Source of the DNA: Actinomadura violacea
Lineage (GTDB): Bacteria > Actinomycetota > Actinomycetes > Streptosporangiales > Streptosporangiaceae
Direction: 5' to 3'
Assembly (NCBI RefSeq): GCF_017573465.1
Contig: NZ_JAGEPF010000018.1
Span: 124,001 to 188,000, forward strand
Length of the DNA stretch: 64,000 nucleotides
Shown here piece after piece: positions 50,173 to 57,222 of this stretch. The notes below the pieces were generated by a model. The model was given only the letters and a program-made list of their open reading frames with translations, ran no database searches and was not told where the DNA came from. Position numbers and translations under genes: made by a program. Within the stretch, counting starts at the first letter, position 1; each line of letters begins with the position of its first letter.

Positions 50173-50433
50173 ATGGAAACGATCAACGACTGCGGCGAGC
50201 CGGTGGGCGACGACGCCCGCCACGCCGCATGGCTCGCGCGGATCCTGGGCGTGGACCCCTCCACCATCAGCAAGGCCGTGCCCGAAGCCGGCGGGCCGCC
50301 CTTCACCAGGGACCCGGCCACCGGCCGCAAGCTGTACCCGACCAGCGCCTTCCTTCGATGGTGGGACGCCCGCCCCGGCCCGGGACGCCCCCGCAAGAAC
50401 ACCGCTGCGGACCGCGACGCCGGGCGCCGCTGA
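50173..50433 (+). CDS. Small HTH protein, excisionase/AlpA-like
   Basis: An 86-residue protein. ARHAAWLARILGVDPSTISKAVPE (about 15-38) is a helix-turn-helix, followed by a wing-like LYPTSAFLRWW. The pattern fits small MerR/AlpA/excisionase-type DNA-binding proteins, but no integrase is visible, so the role is open. No ribosome site is clear upstream of the ATG; the start is uncertain. Confidence 0.55.
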   Translation: METINDCGEPVGDDARHAAWLARILGVDPSTISKAVPEAGGPPFTRDPATGRKLYPTSAFLRWWDARPGPGRPRKNTAADRDAGRR

Positions 50434-50454
50434 ACCACCCGCGCGCGCATCCGG

Positions 50455-50507
50455 GGATGCGTCCGGGTATCCGGGATGCGTCCGGGCTCATCTGGGATGC
50501 ATCCGGG
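50455..50507. repeat. GGGATGCRTCCGGG direct repeats
   Basis: Three copies of GGGATGC(G/A)TCCGGG about 18-20 bp apart with TATCCGG and CTCATCTGG between, directly after the HTH gene. A possible binding site for it. Confidence 0.55.
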
Positions 50508-50508
50508 T

Positions 50509-50730
50509 GGTGCACGGCGAGGGGTGTGCACGGCGAGGGGGGTGCACGGCCCGGCGCCCCGTGCACGGCGCCGGGCCGTGCACGGGCACGGGTGTGCACG
50601 CCGGGGTGTGCACACCCGGCGTGCACGGCGCTGTGCACGCCCCTGACCTGCGTGCACACCCGGCCCGTGCACGCACACCGCCGCCGCCGCGCGCAGCGCA
50701 GGGCCCCGTGCACGAGCGTGCACGGGGCCC
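50509..50730. repeat. GTGCAC tract 7 (non-coding)
   Basis: Thirteen GTGCAC in about 220 bp between the HTH gene and the convergent 101-aa gene. No frame is convincing, so this tract exists without coding selection. Confidence 0.8.
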
Positions 50731-50734
50731 CTTT
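50701..50734 (+). terminator. Intrinsic terminator containing two GTGCAC
   Basis: 13-bp stem GGGCCCCGTGCAC with loop GAGC and its complement, then CTTTT. It separates the plus-strand cassette from the tail genes. Confidence 0.75.
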
Positions 50735-50740
50735 TGGCGG

Positions 50741-51046
50741 TCACGAAGTCAGCGGCTCCAGCGCCGGCGCCCGGTACAGCGTGGCGAACGCCGGGGTCCC
50801 GTCCCCGACCCACGCGCCCAGCACGTTGAACTCCAGGTACTCGGTGGCTTCGGTCTCGTCCATCCCCTCGGCCATCAGCACCCGCATGCAGGCGGCGTAG
50901 TCGTACAGCGCCACCTCGCGGTGCCCGCCGGTGAACCATCCCGCCGCCATTCCGACGAGCCCGTCGTCGAGCCCGTCGGCGAACAGCAGCTCGCCCTCGG
51001 ACTCTGCCGCCAGGAACGCGCGCAGCTCCCCGCCCGACACGCTCAT
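50741..51046 (-). CDS. Hypothetical virion-region protein, 101 aa
   Basis: Unrecognised small acidic helical protein. ATG overlaps the tail terminator gene stop (ATGA). Its place between tail terminator and major tail gene is typical of small assembly proteins. Confidence 0.6.
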   Translation of the reverse strand: MSVSGGELRAFLAAESEGELLFADGLDDGLVGMAAGWFTGGHREVALYDYAACMRVLMAEGMDETEATEYLEFNVLGAWVGDGTPAFATLYRAPALEPLTS

Positions 51047-51468
51047 GGGTGCGACATCACCCGCACCGCGCCCCGGTAGCACGGCTGCCCCGTCGGCTCC
51101 GGCGACCACGCCCCGGCCCGCAGCGACCGCACCCCGGAGATGACCGGCGACCCGCCGGGCTGCTCGGGCAGCTCCATCAGCACCCCGAACGCCAGATACA
51201 GCAGCCGCCGCAACTCGGCCTTGCCGGGCGCGCCGTCCAGGTCGCCGTACGCCTCGATCTGCACGTCAGTCCCGGCCAGCCAGGTCAGCGCCCGGTCGTC
51301 GCCGCCGGTGTCCACCACCCGCAGCCGCGGATACGGCGGCTCGTTGTACAGCCCGACCCGCTCCCCGGGCCCGAGCGCGGCGACCATCGCCTCATGCCCG
51401 GCCAGCCATGACAGGACCCGAGGCATCGGGTCGGCCAGCACCGGGACTTCGGCCGGGACGTCGCTCAC
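51043..51468 (-). CDS. Putative tail terminator protein
   Basis: A 141-residue alpha/beta protein. PRVLSWLAGHEAMVAALG (about 14-31), YNEPPYPRLRVV and the C-terminal CYRGAVRVMSH strand resemble siphophage tail terminator/completion proteins, which cap the tail tube. GTG overlaps the upstream stop (GTGA). Position supports the call. Confidence 0.65.
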   Translation of the reverse strand: MSDVPAEVPVLADPMPRVLSWLAGHEAMVAALGPGERVGLYNEPPYPRLRVVDTGGDDRALTWLAGTDVQIEAYGDLDGAPGKAELRRLLYLAFGVLMELPEQPGGSPVISGVRSLRAGAWSPEPTGQPCYRGAVRVMSHP

Positions 51469-51797
51469 TTCTTGGCGGTCTTCTTCGCCTCGTCCACCGG
51501 CGCGGCGCCGACCGGTGCGGCATCGACCGGTGCAGTGTCGCCCACCGTGCCGCCGTCGGCCGCCGTCGCCGGCGAGGGCACCAGCGGCTTGTCGGTGCCC
51601 AGCGCCTTGTTCACCGCCGCGGCATCGGCCGGGTCGACGCCCGCCGCATACCCCGCGTTGATGATCGACAGCGCGTAGTCCGCCCGCACCGTGATCTTGT
51701 CGCCGGTCTGGTAGTCCTTCGCCTCCTTGGCCAGTACCCGTGTCGCCTGCTCGGCGCGCAGCGGGTAGGCGAGCGTGAGCGTGACCGTCTCCGACAC
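51465..51797 (-). CDS. Hypothetical head-tail region protein, 110 aa
   Basis: A short beta segment with KDYQTGDKITVRADYALSIINAGYA (about 27-51) resembles a small domain common in phage head-tail regions, followed by an Ala/Pro/Asp-rich tail ending KKTAKK. GTG with AAAAGGGG upstream and a class B promoter. Confidence 0.6.
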   Translation of the reverse strand: MSETVTLTLAYPLRAEQATRVLAKEAKDYQTGDKITVRADYALSIINAGYAAGVDPADAAAVNKALGTDKPLVPSPATAADGGTVGDTAPVDAAPVGAAPVDEAKKTAKK

Positions 51798-51834
51798 CAG
51801 AACCCCTTTTCAGCGGTGATGTGATCCGCCGCCG

Positions 51835-51862
51835 AGGATGCCGCCCGCACCCCGCTAACGTC
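51835..51862 (-). promoter_or_regulatory. Class B promoter for tail terminator operon
   Basis: GACGTT (51862-51857) preceded by GCAGGCCGC, 16 bp, CATCCT (51840-51835). Confidence 0.6.
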
Positions 51863-51881
51863 GCGGCCTGCAAAGACGGCA

Positions 51882-51915
51882 GCGGGCCCGCCCCTCCTTG
51901 ATGGGGCGGGCCCGC
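51882..51915. terminator. GC hairpin terminator
   Basis: Perfect 13-bp stem GCGGGCCCGCCCC with an 8-base loop after the stop of the 46-aa gene. Confidence 0.6.
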
Positions 51916-51933
51916 GCGCAAAGGATCAGGCGG

Positions 51934-52074
51934 TCACCAGCACTGGCACCCCTGCTCGCGCTCGGCCGGCTTGTGGTCCACGCAGCATCCGGCCGTGCCG
52001 CGCTGGCACGGCTCGGTCTCCTCGCGGTCCCACGCGACGGTGAACGACTCGGCCTGGGTGTCGGTGTGCGGCAT
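51934..52074 (-). CDS. Cys-rich 46-aa microprotein
   Basis: Six cysteines: EPCQRG, GCCVDH and GCQCW at the end. ATG with AAGGAG 5 bases upstream behind a class A leader, so a real gene despite its size. The Cys/His arrangement suggests metal binding. Unrecognised. Confidence 0.6.
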   Translation of the reverse strand: MPHTDTQAESFTVAWDREETEPCQRGTAGCCVDHKPAEREQGCQCW

Positions 52075-52153
52075 CTGCTGCTCCTTGCGCCGGGCCCCGG
52101 CTGCTTCTACCGGGGCACACCTTCAATGTATGGTCGGTTAACGATCATCGCAA
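52075..52153 (-). promoter_or_regulatory. Class A promoter with 5' hairpin leader
   Basis: -35 TTGCGA (52153-52148), 17 bp with GTTAACCGACC, -10 TACATT (52130-52125), hairpin CCCCGG/CCGGGG with GTAGAAGCA in the loop, then AAGGAG. Confidence 0.75.
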
Positions 52154-52242
52154 GGCGAACCGGGCAAAAGATCCACTCCACATGCAGGCGGGCCCGCCCC
52201 CCTTGGCGTGGAGGACGGGCCCGCGCGGCGCGGCGGCCGGAG

Positions 52243-52392
52243 TCACACTGCGTGGAAGACCCCGATGGCCGCGTACGCACAGAAGGTGATCATCGCCAAC
52301 ACGGCCAACAGGGCGGCGAACACGGCCACGATCGCGGTGGTGTCGCGGTCCTTGCCACGGCGGCCGGCCTGGGGCTTGGTGGTGTTCGGCAT
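52243..52392 (-). CDS. Single-TM small protein, 49 aa
   Basis: Basic N-terminus (about 1-18) and one membrane helix (about 19-44). ATG with AAGGAG 5 bases upstream behind a class A promoter variant. Unknown function; single-pass phage proteins of this size often affect superinfection or lysis. Confidence 0.6.
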   Translation of the reverse strand: MPNTTKPQAGRRGKDRDTTAIVAVFAALLAVLAMITFCAYAAIGVFHAV

Positions 52393-52471
52393 GCCTGCTC
52401 CTTGAGTCCGGGGCCCGGGTGCTTCAACCGGGCACACCCACACCGTATGTAGGGTCGGTTAACGCCCGCAA
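52393..52471 (-). promoter_or_regulatory. Class A promoter variant, 18-bp spacer
   Basis: TTGCGG (52471-52466) and GTTAACCGACCC, with TACGGT 18 bp from the -35 as the likely -10. Leader hairpin with loop TTGAAGCAC and AAGGAG. The plus-strand element at 56242 has the same layout. Confidence 0.6.
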
Positions 52472-52488
52472 GGGTGTTTGACCAGGCT

Positions 52489-53070
52489 TTACCGGCGCAT
52501 ACCCGCCGCCGCCTCACGCAGCGCGCCCGCCATGAAATGCGCCCCCCGGTCCCGCGAGGTGCCCGTCTCCGACTCCGCCGCCCGAGGAAACCTGGTGTAC
52601 ACCTGCGCGACCGCCGCCGCACCCCGCAGCACCGCCGGAGTCGTGAAGATGGTGCGAGCGAGCGCGCCGGGCAGCTCGAAGGACGCGCACCGGCAGTTCG
52701 CCCGCTGCTCGATCGGCAGCTCCGGATCGCGCGGGAACCGGGCCAGGTCGTGACGGCCCGGCACCGGCTTCCACCCGCCCTCGGGGTTCCTCGCCTTGCC
52801 GTGCTCGTCGCGGCCCTTGCGGACGTACACCACGGCGGGCAGCTTGTACCGCAGGTTCGCCGGGATCATCTGCGCGTCGGTCTCCCGGTGGGAGTACCGG
52901 ACTCGCTCGTCGTGCGCCGTCACCCACAGCTTGCCGGGCGGCGCCAACCGCTGGGCGGCCCGCTGCACCCGCTCGGCCAGCCGCCCGGCGGCGGGCAGCC
53001 CGATCCGCATCGCCACCTTCTGGTCCAGGTCCCGGTCCAACTCCACCCGCGTCACGCCCATGACCAGCAT
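52489..53070 (-). CDS. Putative Mu gpF-like minor head / connector protein
   Basis: A 193-residue protein. WVTAHDERVRYSHRETD (about 60-76) and QRANCRCAS (about 122-130) resemble the core of Mu gpF-type head proteins (DERVR...H...NCRC). The usual length of that family is greater, so this may be a shortened or divergent member. ATG 53070 is preferred for GGGGCGAG upstream; earlier GTG starts exist. The position among head-tail connectors fits. Confidence 0.55.
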   Translation of the reverse strand: MLVMGVTRVELDRDLDQKVAMRIGLPAAGRLAERVQRAAQRLAPPGKLWVTAHDERVRYSHRETDAQMIPANLRYKLPAVVYVRKGRDEHGKARNPEGGWKPVPGRHDLARFPRDPELPIEQRANCRCASFELPGALARTIFTTPAVLRGAAAVAQVYTRFPRAAESETGTSRDRGAHFMAGALREAAAGMRR

Positions 53071-53106
53071 GCTCGCCGCCCCGCCGCCTACCGTCACCCT
53101 GTACAG

Positions 53107-53174
53107 CCCGCGACAACCGGCCATACAATTCCACGGCCGGAGGTGAAGCACCCTCCGGCGGACGAGGAGCCCTC
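53107..53174 (+). promoter_or_regulatory. Diverged class A leader, plus strand
   Basis: A degenerate box CGACAACCGGCCA leads to TACAAT (53124-53129). The hairpin GCCGGAGG/CCTCCGGC has loop TGAAGCAC, then GAGGAG. The stem sequence has changed with compensating bases while the loop is kept. Confidence 0.6.
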
Positions 53175-53396
53175 ATGTTGACCAGCCTGGACGCCTGCCG
53201 CCACTGCCGCCTGACGCTGCGCGAAGACCCGCGCGACCCGTTCACCTTCCCCATGCACGCCCAGCGCTACAACGCTGTGGCCGGCTGGCACGCCTGGACG
53301 CCCCCGACCCAGCAGCAGATCCTCGCCCGCATGCGCGCCCGCCGCGAAGTCGAGCTTGCGGCCCGCGCCGGACGGCGGCCCCGGGTCCTGCCATGA
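53175..53396 (+). CDS. Hypothetical protein, 73 aa (accessory cassette)
   Basis: Unrecognised. CRHC near the N-terminus could bind metal; the C-terminal half is basic and helical. GAGGAG lies 5 bases before the ATG. On the opposite strand to the structural genes, coupled by ATGA to the next gene. Confidence 0.6.
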   Translation: MLTSLDACRHCRLTLREDPRDPFTFPMHAQRYNAVAGWHAWTPPTQQQILARMRARREVELAARAGRRPRVLP

Positions 53397-53707
53397 CAGC
53401 GCCGTCCTGGGGCGGCCGGTACGTCGTCGCCGTCGAGCGCGTCGACTGGTGGGCGCTGCGGCACGCCCTGCCCCGCCCCACCCTGCCGCTGCATCTCATC
53501 GAGCGCGCGCCCGCCATGTGCGAGACCGTGCAGGTGCTGCCGCTGCTGGTGATGGGCACCGCGATGCTGGACTTCTGGGGCGAGGAAAGCACCTGCCCGG
53601 CGTGCCGCACCGCGATCGCCGCCGCCGAGGCCGCCCGCCCCGCCGAGAGCAGCGACGACAGCGGCGGGACGGGCGGCGGCAGCGGGGGCGCTGCGCGGGG
53701 CGGGTGA
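53393..53707 (+). CDS. Hypothetical protein, 104 aa, CxxC (accessory cassette)
   Basis: Unrecognised. CPAC (about 68-71) and a single upstream Cys, with a Ser/Gly-rich tail. ATG overlaps the stop of the 73-aa gene (ATGA). Confidence 0.6.
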   Translation: MTAPSWGGRYVVAVERVDWWALRHALPRPTLPLHLIERAPAMCETVQVLPLLVMGTAMLDFWGEESTCPACRTAIAAAEAARPAESSDDSGGTGGGSGGAARGG

Positions 53708-54077
53708 CGGCCGACGGGGGATCGAAATCGCCACCCGCCCCTCAGAAGGTTCCACGGGCTCGGCACGGACCCGCACGGAACACCCTGCAAGGCTCACACG
53801 CAGCCGCGGCTAACGTCGCGGCCTGCCCTGCCCGCCGCTGTAAAAGGTTGTGCGCCGCTGTCAGTGATCGCACGACCGGTTGCCGCCCGCCACCGGATGC
53901 GGTCCCATGGACTCGTTCCTGTCTGGTGACACCCCAGCGAGTGCACGGAATGGCCGAGACCGGCCCCGCCCGGACGCTAGCCCGTCCGGGCGCCCCCGGG
54001 CGCGGCGCTTGCTCCGCCCGCCCGGCGGAAACGGGCTGGTCCCGGCGCACCGGCCGCGCATGTCCTACCATCGCGGT
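53708..54077. other. Gene-free region with orphan class B box and repeat copy
   Basis: A class B-like element on the minus strand, GCAGGCCGC-GACGTT (53817-53812), 16 bp, GAGCCT (53795-53790), faces two antisense genes rather than a structural gene. From about 53878 the first copy of a long direct repeat begins, and the region ends at the antitoxin start. Confidence 0.55.
53878..54045. repeat. Imperfect direct repeat, copy 1
   Basis: Starts GGTTGCCGCCC, contains TGCGGTCCCATGGAC and TCCGGGCGCC, and ends ACGGGCTGGTCCCGG. Copy 2 is 54675-54842 with the same spacing between these landmarks (about 153 bp). Confidence 0.65.
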
Positions 54078-54362
54078 ATGGACGAGCGCGTGCGCATCGA
54101 CGGCAGCGAGATCACCGAGGCGATCCGTGACGCCCGTGGCGGGCACCCGAAGATCGTCTCCGACCACGAGGGGAACGAGGCCGTCGTGATCTCCCGCGAC
54201 GCCTACGAGGAGCTGGAGCGGCTCCGCCTGGAAGCCCAGCGCCGCGCCGTCCGCGAGCGGCTCAGCCGAGCCGACGCCGGTGAACCCGCCCGGGTGTTCA
54301 CCGACGCGAACGAGATGTTCGCCGTCGCCGCCGCCGACCGGCGCGCCCGCAACGTCGCCTGA
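54078..54362 (+). CDS. Phd/YefM-family antitoxin
   Basis: A 94-residue protein: RIDGSEITEAIRDARGGHPKI (N-terminal DNA-binding part), then AVVISRDAYEELERLRLEA, the Phd/YefM pattern where the helix after SxxxYxxL leads to toxin binding. ATG directly after TACCAT at 6 bases with no ribosome site, so probably leaderless. Coupled to the toxin gene (TGATG). Would be autoregulatory as in the family. Confidence 0.85.
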   Translation: MDERVRIDGSEITEAIRDARGGHPKIVSDHEGNEAVVISRDAYEELERLRLEAQRRAVRERLSRADAGEPARVFTDANEMFAVAAADRRARNVA

Positions 54363-54601
54363 TGCCGCAATCGGTCCGCTGGCTGCCCGAAGCGTGGATG
54401 CAGCTCGTCGCGCTGCCCGAGACGCTGCACAAAGAGGGCCTGTCGGCCGCCGCGATGCTGATGGTGAATCCGCACCCGGACGACGCCGAGCCGGACGCCG
54501 AGATCCCCGACACGTTCGTGTTGCGGCGCGGCATGGTGCGGATCTTCTATCGCGTGGTCGGTACCGACGTCGACGTGGCCGGGATCTGGCCGAACAGCTG
54601 A
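54362..54601 (+). CDS. ParE/RelE-family toxin
   Basis: A 79-residue protein: SVRWLPEAWMQLVALPE at the N-terminus and VRIFYRVVGTDVDVAGIWPN at the C-terminus match the ParE/RelE fold (strand YR-V-...-V-I). Members attack gyrase or cut mRNA on ribosomes; which applies here cannot be told. TGATG overlap with the antitoxin. Flanked by long direct repeats inside the head-tail genes. Confidence 0.85.
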   Translation: MPQSVRWLPEAWMQLVALPETLHKEGLSAAAMLMVNPHPDDAEPDAEIPDTFVLRRGMVRIFYRVVGTDVDVAGIWPNS

Positions 54602-54674
54602 CCTGCCGCTCCGGCGCACCGCCGGTGTCCAAGACTGTAAAAGTCCGCCCATCGTCGTCCACGTCCGTCCACCT

Positions 54675-54842
54675 GGTTGCCGCCCGGCGCGGCGTGCGGT
54701 GCCATGGACGCAACGCGCCTCGCAGGCGCGGGTGGGATAGGAAGCCGGGGCCAGCCCACGCAGCTCGGACGCTGTCTTGTCCGGGCGCCCCGGGCTCCAC
54801 GGGGGCTGCATCCCTCGCCGGGGGCTACGGGCTGGTTCCGGC
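54675..54842. repeat. Imperfect direct repeat, copy 2
   Basis: GGTTGCCGCCC, TGCGGTGCCATGGAC, TCCGGGCGCC and ACGGGCTGGTTCCGG in the same order as copy 1. The last 15-20 bp overlap the 3' end of the head-closure gene. Confidence 0.65.
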
Positions 54843-55190
54843 CTCCGTGCGCCGGTTGGCCTCCACCCGGATGTAGTCCACGGCCGGGTCGACGCTGTGG
54901 GTGATGAGGTCCGCGGACGTCACCAGGAACGCCGTCGTCTCCGTCCCGTCGCCGGCGACCTCCACGACCAGGTCGCCCTGGTTCAGCGGCCACCCGGCGG
55001 GGTCGACCGCCAGCCGCCACGTACGGTCGCCCTCCTGCCCGCGCGGGGTGTCGGGGCCCTCCATGGCCCGGCCCGGCCATGGTCCCCGCAGCGGCCCCCA
55101 CCCGGCCGGGAAGACGTCGCCGTGCGCGTCGCGGGCGCCGGCCTGCTGCGCACGGACCCCGAGCACGCGGTCAGCCAGCAGAACCGCCAC
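54825..55190 (-). CDS. Putative head closure / connector protein
   Basis: A 121-residue beta-rich protein. LLADRVLGVRAQQAG at the start and LNQGDLVVEVAGDGTE...VTSADLITHS...DYIRVEANRR at the end fit small head-closure proteins. The second of two GTGs is chosen (GGAGG 6 bases upstream). Position between gp6-like and tail terminator genes supports the role. Confidence 0.6.
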   Translation of the reverse strand: MAVLLADRVLGVRAQQAGARDAHGDVFPAGWGPLRGPWPGRAMEGPDTPRGQEGDRTWRLAVDPAGWPLNQGDLVVEVAGDGTETTAFLVTSADLITHSVDPAVDYIRVEANRRTEAGTSP

Positions 55191-55497
55191 CGTCACCCTC
55201 CGGCCGCACCGTCCGCGTCGCGCTCCGCCACACCGGAGGCGGCCCGTCGCCGATGCGCACGTACCGGCGCCACAGCCCGCCCGCCGTCTGGTTGTCGAGC
55301 CACACCAGCCGCGTCGCGCCGTTGTGCCCGTGGATGGCCTCCACGTCGTCGATGGAGTCGGCGACCGAGGTGGTGGCGGTGTCGGTGTTCCACCTGTAGG
55401 CGCACCGCCCGTCCGGGAACTCCACACCCCAGACGACTACGCCCTCACCGGAGATCCCCGACACGTCCACGTCGCGGACCAAAATCCACCGCCGCAC
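55171..55497 (-). CDS. Conserved-type hypothetical protein, 108 aa
   Basis: RRWILVRDVDVSGISGEGVVVWGVEFPDG... recalls a hypothetical protein widespread in actinobacterial chromosomes and phages; function unknown. The GTG directly follows the stop of the gp6-like gene. It overlaps the next gene by 20 bases. Confidence 0.6.
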   Translation of the reverse strand: MRRWILVRDVDVSGISGEGVVVWGVEFPDGRCAYRWNTDTATTSVADSIDDVEAIHGHNGATRLVWLDNQTAGGLWRRYVRIGDGPPPVWRSATRTVRPEGDGGGSAG

Positions 55498-56172
55498 CTA
55501 GAACCCCCCGCCGTAAGGCCACTCGTACGCCCAGTCGCGGCACGGCCACCAACCCGGCCCCAGCGGCGTCGGCCGCTGGTAGACGCGGCGGCCGGCGATG
55601 CGCCACCGGTCGCACGACGACAGCGGCGGCACCTGCCCCACCCCGTCCGCGGCCCCCGCGCCGCCGCCCGGCGGCACCGCGTAGGTGTCGGAGTAGGTGA
55701 CCGACTGCCCGTCCACGGACAGGTTCGTGATCTGCCGCGCCAGCTCCGGAGCGACCCGCTTGAACCAGGCCCGCACCTCCGGCGAGTAGATCGCCGCCGC
55801 CCGCACGTACCGGCGCAGCGGCGCCAGGTCCGGATCGTTCGCGCCATCCAGCCCGGCGATGTACTCCACCGTGTACAGGCCCGTCGGGTCGCCGTCGGCG
55901 TCGGTCTCCTCGGTCACCGTGGTGACCGACTGCACCGGCGTCTCCGACAGCCGCCACTCGTCGGCGCCCGGGTACCGGTACCGCCGCACATGCTGGTCGG
56001 TGTACGCGCGCGGCGCCACCGGCCTCCCCAGATACGCCTCCAGCCCGGCCTGCCCCTCGGCGATGGCCTGCTCGATCAGCCACTCGTCGTCGGGGTCCAG
56101 CGGGCGCGGCACCCCCAGTCGGCGGGCGATATCGTCGGCCGACACGATCAGCGTGGGCGCGGGCTCGGGCAC
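55498..56172 (-). CDS. gp6-like head-tail connector
   Basis: A 224-residue protein. An HTH-like N-terminus (ADDIARRLGVPRPLDPDDEWLIEQAIAEG, about 9-37) with YLGRPVAPRAY is the signature of HK97 gp6-type head-tail connectors, which sit under the portal. GTG 56172 is chosen because the class B promoter puts the transcript start there; the earlier GTG lies inside the -10. Hence a leaderless mRNA is likely. Confidence 0.75.
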   Translation of the reverse strand: MPEPAPTLIVSADDIARRLGVPRPLDPDDEWLIEQAIAEGQAGLEAYLGRPVAPRAYTDQHVRRYRYPGADEWRLSETPVQSVTTVTEETDADGDPTGLYTVEYIAGLDGANDPDLAPLRRYVRAAAIYSPEVRAWFKRVAPELARQITNLSVDGQSVTYSDTYAVPPGGGAGAADGVGQVPPLSSCDRWRIAGRRVYQRPTPLGPGWWPCRDWAYEWPYGGGF

Positions 56173-56179
56173 GTGCGTC

Positions 56180-56207
56180 ACGGTGCCCGACCAGCACCGT
56201 TAACGTC
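56180..56207 (-). promoter_or_regulatory. Class B promoter, leaderless gp6-like gene
   Basis: GACGTT (56207-56202) preceded by GTAGGCCGC, 16 bp, CACCGT (56185-56180). The start falls at about 56172. Confidence 0.6.
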
Positions 56208-56241
56208 GCGGCCTACCCGGCACCATGATCGGCGGGCCCCC

Positions 56242-56322
56242 TTGCGAACGTTAACCGACCCTACATATGGTGAAGGTGTTGCCCCGGGAGAGCACCCGGG
56301 GCGGGATTCAAGGAGACGCCTT
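56242..56322 (+). promoter_or_regulatory. Class A promoter variant, 18-bp spacer
   Basis: TTGCGA (56242-56247), GTTAACCGACCC, TATGGT (56266-56271). Hairpin CCCCGG/CCGGGG with loop GAGAGCAC, then AAGGAG. Its -35 is only about 35 bp from that of the divergent class B promoter. Confidence 0.65.
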
Positions 56323-56607
56323 ATGGAAGCGCGCGACGACGCCCTCTGCCTGGACTGCAACGAGCCCGCCGGGTTCCTCGGCCCCATCAACCCCGACGGC
56401 TACCACGACGCATGCGACCCCGAGCTGACCGCGTTCATCAAGGCCGAGGAGGCGCGGGGCCCGCTGGCGTTCTGCCCCGACACCCTGCCCTGCTACGACG
56501 ACGAATGCGAAGGCCAGGACCGTACCGTCGTCGCCCTCGGCAGCACCGTCGACCGCGCCGACCCCACCGAGACCTACCGGCTGGCGTGCGGCCACACCGC
56601 CGCCTGA
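56323..56607 (+). CDS. Zinc-site protein, 94 aa (accessory cassette)
   Basis: CLDCNEPAG (about 9-17), HDAC, LPCYDDECEG and LACGHT at the end could chelate one or two zinc ions. ATG with AAGGAG 7 bases upstream. Opposite strand to the head genes. Confidence 0.6.
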   Translation: MEARDDALCLDCNEPAGFLGPINPDGYHDACDPELTAFIKAEEARGPLAFCPDTLPCYDDECEGQDRTVVALGSTVDRADPTETYRLACGHTAA

Positions 56608-56623
56608 AAAAAGGGGGAGCCCG

Positions 56624-57202
56624 ATGGCCGTCATCTTCACCGACCCCTACACCAAGACCCGCACCGTCCGCTTCGACGGAGCCGTCCTGGACCTGCACGA
56701 ACAGAACCTCATCGACGACTCCTACTTCCACGCCATCGTCTGGGACGCCGCCGCGCAGACCGTCACCTCGATCGAGTACGGCGCCACCGCCTACGCCGCC
56801 ACCGGCCGCGCCGAGGTCGACGCCACCGACGACGTGCGGGCCGCCGCCCGTGCCTGGGCGATCATGGCCACCAAGGACACTGTCCGCGCCGACCACCGCG
56901 CCCTCATCACCGAAGGCACCGCGGTCCGCAGCCTCACCAGCCGAGGCAAGGCCAAGGGCCTGGAAGGGAAGGTCGAGCGCATCATCGACTCCAAGCACGA
57001 CGACCCCTTCACCGCCCGCAACGACCCGACGAAGGTGGCGCTGGTCGTCGACGAGAAGTCGGACCGCCGCGCATGGGTGCCCACCGGCCGGCTGGAGGTC
57101 ACCACCCCCATCAGCGAGCAGCAGGTGACGGCCCTGGCCGTGCGCATGGTCGACGAGCGCGGCGCCGCCGACATCTACCGCCGCCGCCGGTTCCGCCGCT
57201 GA
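56624..57202 (+). CDS. Hypothetical protein, 192 aa (accessory cassette)
   Basis: Unrecognised alpha/beta protein with a basic C-terminus (YRRRRFRR). GGGGGAG lies just before the ATG; 16 bp separate it from the zinc-site gene, so they form an operon. Ends at a strong terminator. Confidence 0.65.
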   Translation: MAVIFTDPYTKTRTVRFDGAVLDLHEQNLIDDSYFHAIVWDAAAQTVTSIEYGATAYAATGRAEVDATDDVRAAARAWAIMATKDTVRADHRALITEGTAVRSLTSRGKAKGLEGKVERIIDSKHDDPFTARNDPTKVALVVDEKSDRRAWVPTGRLEVTTPISEQQVTALAVRMVDERGAADIYRRRRFRR

Positions 57203-57222
57203 ACAACGCCTAACAGCAGACG

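Noticed and set aside
53742..54800. Minus-strand frame over the toxin-antitoxin cassette
   Set aside because: Antisense to the well-supported Phd/ParE pair and Arg/Pro-rich; shadow frame.
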